From an uncultured Pseudomonadales bacterium (GTDB taxonomy: Bacteria > Pseudomonadota > Gammaproteobacteria > Pseudomonadales > Azotimanducaceae), in NCBI GenBank assembly GCA_943787425.1, contig CALSMJ010000001.1, positions 496,001-560,000 of the forward strand: a stretch of 64,000 nt of DNA. Direction: 5' to 3'. The notes beneath the pieces were generated by a model. That model had not been told where the DNA came from and did no database searches. It worked only from the letters and a program-made list of their open reading frames with translations. The translations under genes and the position numbers were made by a program. Positions 58,904 through 64,000 of the stretch are shown here, piece by piece. Position 1 is the stretch's first letter; every line of letters starts with the position of its first letter.

Positions 58904-59722
58904 TTATCGTCCTGTAAACTCTGGCTTCCGCTTTTCTAAAAACGCTTGTACCCCTTCCTTGAAGTCTTCACTTTGGAACATACCGCCTAAATGCACCATC
59001 AGGTGATCGACGGCCGTGTCATAGGATTCCTCAAGACCCATTCGCATCATGCGCTTGGTCGTCTGCACCGCCAGCGGTGCATTATCGGCAATCTCTTCAG
59101 CCCACTGTAACGCGGTTGTCATCAAGTCCTCCGCCGGCACAATGGTATTGATCAGGCCCATCGACAAGCACTCTTCAGCACCTACAGTCCGAGCTCGATA
59201 GTATAGTTCAGCGGCTTTGCCCCATCCGATTAGTCGTGGCAGCAGCCAAGTACCACCACTTTCAGGGACAACGTTACGCTTGGCCGTTACCGCCGCCATC
59301 TTGGCGGTCTCCGAGGCAATTCTCATGTCGCACAACAGCGCAACATCCATACCGTAGCCCGCGGCAGGTCCATTTAAAGCGCAGATGATAGGCGTATCAA
59401 TGTTCCACATCACATTAATGGGGGCATCTCGTAAGTCGAATAATTGCCGGGCAGGCCGATTGCCGTCTTTGGCACCGCCGCCGATATTGCCTTCGCCGAC
59501 ACCAATCAGATCAAGGCCCGCACAGAATCCTTTGCCCGAACCCGTCAAAATAATGCATCTAATTTCAGGATCCTTGTTGGCTTCAACCATTTTTGCTGAC
59601 AATTCATTCAACATATCGCGACTAATCGCATTGTATCGATCTGGACGGTTCAGCGTGATGATGGCAATTCTGCCTTGTTGTTCGACCAATAATTCTGGCG
59701 TCGTAGATGGGGACAATGTCAT
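58904..59722 (-). CDS. Enoyl-CoA hydratase/isomerase family protein
   Basis: A 272-residue crotonase-fold protein. Oxyanion-hole regions are KGFCAGLDLIGVG near residue 66 and LNGPAAGYGMDVALLCDMR near residue 115. In alignment to rat crotonase the Glu144 position is Thr (AVTAKRN), while Glu164 is kept (GKAAELYY). One glutamate points to isomerase or other crotonase chemistry rather than standard hydration. The substrate is unknown. It is convergent with the aldehyde dehydrogenase gene and separate from the other crotonase here. Confidence 0.9.
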   Translation of the reverse strand: MTLSPSTTPELLVEQQGRIAIITLNRPDRYNAISRDMLNELSAKMVEANKDPEIRCIILTGSGKGFCAGLDLIGVGEGNIGGGAKDGNRPARQLFDLRDAPINVMWNIDTPIICALNGPAAGYGMDVALLCDMRIASETAKMAAVTAKRNVVPESGGTWLLPRLIGWGKAAELYYRARTVGAEECLSMGLINTIVPAEDLMTTALQWAEEIADNAPLAVQTTKRMMRMGLEESYDTAVDHLMVHLGGMFQSEDFKEGVQAFLEKRKPEFTGR

Positions 59723-60128
59723 GGCTAAGGCTCCTTGAGTTTCTGTGGCTAAGCATCTTGCTTGGCGTTTAGATGGCGATTTTTATCAGGTTACTCACAA
59801 ATAAAGCGAGTTTTAGAGGCTGCTCAAAACAGCCCCGACCTTGCAGCTCGAAAAAGCGACTGGCTGGGCAATACCATACCGACCTAATCCGACTTACGCC
59901 AGAGCGATTCATGCCGGGCCCGCTTGACCACCCTTAACCCCATCTGCGGCATACCAGCCAAGGCGATAGTGGGGCCGCTCACGAGCCCTCAAAATCGACG
60001 CGTCGATTGGCTTGCTCAACGCACATCCTGTATCATCCCGCGACTGCACCGCATCTAGCCCGCTGCGTATATCAATAATTAAAGACGCTCAAACCAATCT
60101 AGCGCGACGATCAAGAGTTCAAGCACGC
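59723..60128. other. Intergenic region with a palindrome
   Basis: About 400 bases between divergent genes, with no recognised coding sequence. It contains a GGCTG/CAGCC hairpin near 59829-59845 and a perfect 16-bp palindrome at 59993-60008. The plus-strand frame of the next gene is open through part of this region but lacks protein-like features before 60129. Confidence 0.4.
59993..60008. promoter_or_regulatory. Perfect 16-bp palindrome, candidate operator
   Basis: AATCGACGCGTCGATT equals its own reverse complement. It lies about 120 bases before the DUF5916-like gene and about 270 bases from the divergent crotonase start. It may bind a dimeric regulator, perhaps of the TetR type, but the regulator is unknown. 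Confidence 0.4.
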
Positions 60129-62550
60129 ATGACCACACATCCATTCGCTATTGAGCGGACATCGTTTAAGCGACAGTGGTCAATCGGCATCGCTTTGGCC
60201 GCACTTTGTGCTGGCCAGAGCGACAACCTGCAGGCAAGCGGCTTGCCCGATGCCCTGCCAATGCGGACCGAACTCGACACCCGTATTATCATTGACGGCG
60301 CCATCGATGAACCAACTTGGCAAGATATCAAAGCCTTTTCCGGGTTTAAGGTGATCTCGCCCGACACCTTGGCGGATGCCCCGCTGGAAACCAACATTAA
60401 GATGTTCTATACCGAGCGCGGCTTATATTTTTCTGCTTCGATGACTCAGCCCCCAGAAACGCTTATCGAACGCCTGAGCGCTCGCGACCAATTTGTAAAC
60501 AGGGACCGTATTTCTCTGTCGGTCGATACTTCCGGCACTGGGCTTTACGCCTATTGGTTTGCTGTTAATCTCGGCGGCTCTTTAATGGACGGCACGATCC
60601 TACCAGAACGGCAATATTCCAGTAATTGGGACGGTCCTTGGCGGGGCGCCAGTCAACGAACTGAGACAGGCTGGAGCGTCGAGATGATGCTTCCCTGGTC
60701 CATGATGACGCTGCCCACCAGCGACTCGGGCGACCGAGACATTGGCATCTATATTCAACGCGCGGCCGCAAGCATCGATGAGGACTGGGCCTACCCAGGA
60801 TTGCCTCGAACGCAAAACCAATTTTTATCCCGTTTCCCAAAAACTAAAATTAAAGGCATCAAACCCAAGCAGCAACTCACCTTTTATCCCTATGTCTCGT
60901 CAAGTCTCGATGCGGTCGACGATAGCACCACGCAAAAAGCCGGGTTCGATCTGTTTTGGCGGCCCACCACGGCCTTCCAGGTTACGGGCTCCTTTAATCC
61001 TGACTTTGGCAATGTTGAATCCGACAATGTTGTGGTGAACCTCACCAGCTACGAAACGTTTTTCCCTGAAAAGCGGCCGTTTTTTTTAGAAGGTCAAGAG
61101 GTGTTCACAACTTCGCCTCGAGCAAACCCAGGCTGGGGTTCTGGCGGGACGCCAACAACCCTGATCAATACGCGGCGAATCGGGGCGCCGCCAAGAGCCC
61201 TCACCGATACCGCCATCACCTTGTCACAAACCGAGGCCAATCAACCCAGTGAGTTAATCGCAGCAACAAAAGTCACCGGGCAGTCAGGTTCACTGCGTTA
61301 TGGATTATTAGTTGCCCTTGAGGATGACACTGAGCTCATCGGTCTCAAAGACGGCAATACGGTTCGACGAACCCAATTTGGCCGAGATTTCATCGCGGCC
61401 CGAGTCCTTTATGAGAACACACAAGGTTCCGGTCGACGCGCTGTCGGGCTCTTAATGACGGAAGTGGGTCACAACGATCAAACCGCGCAAACCCTTGGGG
61501 TTGACCTCCATCACCTCAGCCAGGGCGGCAAGCTCGTCGTCGACGTTCAAACTTTGCACAGTGATACCGAGATTGAATCCGGCCATGGCGCTTTCGCCGA
61601 CATCGTCTTTCGACCTCAGCAGGGCATTGCAACATAAACTGACGCTGGACTACTTTGATCAAAACCTCGACATCAGTGATTTCGGCTTCCTGCAACGAAA
61701 CGACGTTAAGGGCTATCGATATCGCTTTGAACGCGTTCAATCGGATCTAAAACGGCTGAAAGGCCGAGAAACTGACCTTGTGGTAACGCAGCAATGGAAT
61801 TTTGCAGGAGAACAAACCCGCCTCGGTTTCTCTGGTGCGCAAGAGCTTCGCTTCTTCGATAACACCCAACTAGACCTCAAACTCGACTTTTATCCGAAAC
61901 GATGGGAAGACCGCAACAGCGATGGTAATGGCTCCTATCGGTTACAGGACCGCATCCAAACCGGGATCAATTACAGTAGCGATAGCGCGAAACCCTTCAG
62001 CTATCGTTTAAGGGCTAATATGAGACAAGAGGACATTGGCGGTCAAAACCGGTCGATCAGCCTGGCCTTGTCTTATCAACCGACCGATCGACTCTCGACC
62101 TCGCTTGATTTTAAATACGAAACGCGATCCGGCTGGCTGCTCCACGAAGCGGGCTCGGAATTCACCCGATTTCATTCAGAGAGCCTGAGGCCCGAATTTG
62201 AGCTGTCGTACTTCGTAACTGCCAATCAGCAAGCCCGCCTCAGCCTGCAGTGGGTCGGTATTAAAGCATTTGAACGCGATCGTTGGCGGTTGCCGGCGAC
62301 CGGCGGTAAGTTGGTCTCGGACGAGGCGAGCGCTGGCCTGCCGCGGGACTTTTCCATTAGCCGACTATCCTTTCAGGCCAGATATCGTTGGGAAATTGCC
62401 CCGCTGTCCGATTTGTTTGTGGTTTACACTCGCGGCTCGGATCTGCCGAGCAATGTCCGCTCGAGCTTCTCGAACCAATTGTCTGAGGCTTGGGAGCAGG
62501 CCCTCGTTGATTCATTGGTTGTTAAGGTCCGCTATCGTTTTGGCAATTAA
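60129..62550 (+). pseudogene. DUF5916-like outer-membrane protein with CBM9-like domain, frameshifted
   Basis: Two frames together encode one protein of about 807 residues. The first (to 61637) has a signal peptide, a CBM9-like beta domain (about 45-230, starting TRIIIDGAIDEPTWQ) and the start of a barrel, including FNPDFGNVESD and YETFFPEKRPFFLEGQEVF. The second continues with LQHKLTLDYFDQNLDISDFGF and beta-barrel strands, ending KVRYRFGN, typical of an outer-membrane protein. The break lies near 61620-61626, where frame 1 reads RPQQG and frame 2 resumes at LQHK; one extra base explains it. It may be a real null allele or an assembly indel. Start at 60129 by signal-peptide position; no good ribosome binding site is seen. 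Confidence 0.8.
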
Positions 62551-62651
62551 CCGGGCATCAAATGGCCCCGGTGGCCCGCCACGCGGCTTGGGTTGACCGA
62601 TATCCCATGGATACTCGTAGAGGTCTTAAACACAATCATGATCTGCACAGG

Positions 62652-63380
62652 ATGGCCACAGCAAAGTCCCACCTCGTTGGTTTGATCGGAGATGTTCATA
62701 GCGAACACGAACGGCTCGCCCAGACGCTCGAATTTCTGCAAGCAGCAGGCATCACCTGCATTGTCTGTACCGGCGACATCGTCGATGGCCCGGGCTGCCC
62801 AAACCGCAGTATTGAGCTTTTATTAGAGTATGACGTCAAAACCGTCGCGGGTAATCATGATCGATGGCTGCTTCAAGACAAAGTTCGACATCTGCCGATG
62901 GCGCACCACAAGACAGACCTGACAACCCAATCCCTTGGGTATCTACAGTCCCTAAACAAGACCGAAACAATCACCTGTCATGGCCAGCGTCTATTACTCT
63001 GCCATGGCATGGGGGAACGCGATTTAGAAAAAGCCTGGCCTGGAACGCAGACCATGCCGATCGAGCGCAACACAACACTCGATGCATTAATCAAAGCGGA
63101 ACAACATGACTGGCTGATCAATGGTCATCTGCATTTTCGAACGATCATGGCCTTCAAAACGCTCACCGTCATCAACGCAGGCACCCTAACGGGTCACCGT
63201 TGGCCAGGGTTCTGCGTGCTGGACCTCGATCAGCGTTCTGTTCAGGCTTTTGAGTTTACGCCTCGTGGGGTTGAACCCGCGGTGGCCTTGACGGTGCCAG
63301 CTAAGCCAGAGTGGCACGACACTCAGAGCTTTCAAGGCGACTGGGAGCCGCTGGTGTTATTTAAGCGCGAACCCAACTGA
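62652..63380 (+). CDS. Calcineurin-like metallophosphoesterase
   Basis: A protein of about 242 residues with the full metallophosphoesterase motif set: GDVHSEHERL near the N-terminus, CTGDIVDG, GNHDRW, LCHG and NGHLHFRT. The family hydrolyses phosphomono- or diesters with two metals. The substrate is unknown, and it is distinct from LpxH. The start is uncertain: MATAKSHLVGLIGD at 62652 puts the fold at the N-terminus, but ATG codons at 62562 and 62607 are also in frame, and none has a good ribosome binding site. Confidence 0.85.
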   Translation: MATAKSHLVGLIGDVHSEHERLAQTLEFLQAAGITCIVCTGDIVDGPGCPNRSIELLLEYDVKTVAGNHDRWLLQDKVRHLPMAHHKTDLTTQSLGYLQSLNKTETITCHGQRLLLCHGMGERDLEKAWPGTQTMPIERNTTLDALIKAEQHDWLINGHLHFRTIMAFKTLTVINAGTLTGHRWPGFCVLDLDQRSVQAFEFTPRGVEPAVALTVPAKPEWHDTQSFQGDWEPLVLFKREPN

Positions 63381-63396
63381 TCTGCTGAATCACAAA

Positions 63397-64000
63397 TTAT
63401 TCCGACTCAAGCGCAATCGCCGTGTAGATCTGCCGTGGCCCTTCAAAAGGCTGACGTGCATGCATCACCAGGCGATTATCGAGCCACAACATATCACCAA
63501 CCTGCCAGGGCACATTGACCACTTCGGTCCTGGCCCGATCCAAAAACTGCTCAAAGACCGCAGCCGGCAAATACGCACCGCCACCGAGTTGGACCGCGCG
63601 GTGGCCCACGTTACGCGTATCGTTCCACCCCGTAAACGCCGCAATCACTGAATTGAAAAACGTTTTTCGACCACTCACCGGATCAAGCCGAATCGCGGGT
63701 AAAACCGGCGATTCGGTACGCAGCTCGTCCCCGTCGAGCCATTGCCAACGCAAGCCTTGACCTTGCATCACCCGCTCTGCCTCAGTTTTAGTTTCAACCA
63801 GAAAAGTCTCCTGCCAGCTGCGACCAATCGGTGAGGCAGGATCCGTGATCGCAGGCATAACGCGGGTATACCGAACGCCTTGCGTCTCTAACTGGTCTGC
63901 CAAAGATTGATCAACCAACTTCAGCAGATCAAATGCCGCTCTTGAATCAAACAAGGTTGTTGCGCCACCGGAGATTGGCGCGGTTTCGCAGTAGAAAAAA
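63397..64000 (-). CDS. TauD/TfdA-family oxygenase, N-terminus beyond the window
   Basis: Partial gene; the frame is open to the window edge, so at least 200 residues are present and the start is outside. The visible part begins FFYCETAPISGGATTLFDSR, the segment just after the HxD iron motif in these Fe(II)/2-oxoglutarate enzymes. It includes SRKTFFNS-like SGRKTFFNSVIAAF and the third ligand region LWLDNRLVMHARQPFEG with the distal histidine and the 2-oxoglutarate-binding arginine. The substrate is not known. Confidence 0.88.
   Translation of the reverse strand, partial: FFYCETAPISGGATTLFDSRAAFDLLKLVDQSLADQLETQGVRYTRVMPAITDPASPIGRSWQETFLVETKTEAERVMQGQGLRWQWLDGDELRTESPVLPAIRLDPVSGRKTFFNSVIAAFTGWNDTRNVGHRAVQLGGGAYLPAAVFEQFLDRARTEVVNVPWQVGDMLWLDNRLVMHARQPFEGPRQIYTAIALESE

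Overview
This 64 kb window is a chromosomal segment of a gammaproteobacterium. The evidence is its gene order: gltA diverging from sdhCDAB-sucAB-lpd-sucCD, asd-fimV-truA-trpF with folC-dedD-cvpA-purF, aconitase B, LpxH, MiaE, HtpG-SixA and a DUF4892 protein. This resembles Pseudomonas and related marine orders. An F420-type luciferase-like oxidoreductase, a CaiB CoA-transferase, two crotonases, a coniferyl-aldehyde-dehydrogenase-type ALDH and a DUF5916-like outer-membrane protein suggest a free-living, probably marine heterotroph. The exact order or family cannot be fixed from sequence reading alone. There is no phage, insertion sequence, CRISPR or rRNA; most of the window is core metabolism.

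Layout. 1-6 kb: start of an unidentified gene, a glutathione S-transferase, a tRNA-Pro/Arg/His operon with a strong promoter, lpxH, miaE, acnB. 6-20.4 kb: a long minus-strand run, asd, fimV, truA, trpF, trpB, trpA, folC, dedD, cvpA, purF, then a moxR-DUF58-transglutaminase module. 20.6-25.7 kb: aroC and folE diverge; DUF4892-sixA-htpG follow, with a recognisable RpoH-type heat-shock promoter before htpG. 25.7-37.6 kb: the TCA-cycle run sdhCDAB-sucAB-lpd-sucCD, ending in an intrinsic terminator. It holds two unusually long internal spacers, sdhA-sdhB (360 bp, with an 11-bp tandem repeat) and lpd-sucC (444 bp, with tandem hairpins). 37.9-40.8 kb: gltA, ppiB and a 2-hydroxyacid dehydrogenase. 40.8-45.8 kb: a VWA protein, diverging from a LapB/LapC-like type I secretion pair that appears leaderless and lacks a nearby substrate or outer-membrane partner. 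45.8-51.5 kb: a crotonase, a CaiB CoA-transferase, a DUF3014 protein, and a luciferase-like oxidoreductase-mtnA-class II aldolase operon. 51.8-56.5 kb: leuC-leuD-cimA-galT. 56.5-64 kb: a GNAT acetyltransferase, an aldehyde dehydrogenase, a second crotonase, a frameshifted DUF5916-like protein, a metallophosphoesterase and a TauD-family oxygenase cut by the window end.

Most interesting points: the mtnA-aldolase operon, compatible with 5-deoxyribose or methylthioribose salvage (DHAP shunt), whose first gene has a C-terminal frameshift that hides a TAATG coupling to mtnA; the repeat-bearing sdhA-sdhB spacer; a palindrome sitting on the putative gltA -10 element; TrpA with Glu at the catalytic Asp60 position; and two crotonases that lack the first catalytic glutamate. 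The two clear frameshifts (near 50580 and 61622) may be assembly indels. No clearly new multi-gene system was recognised.
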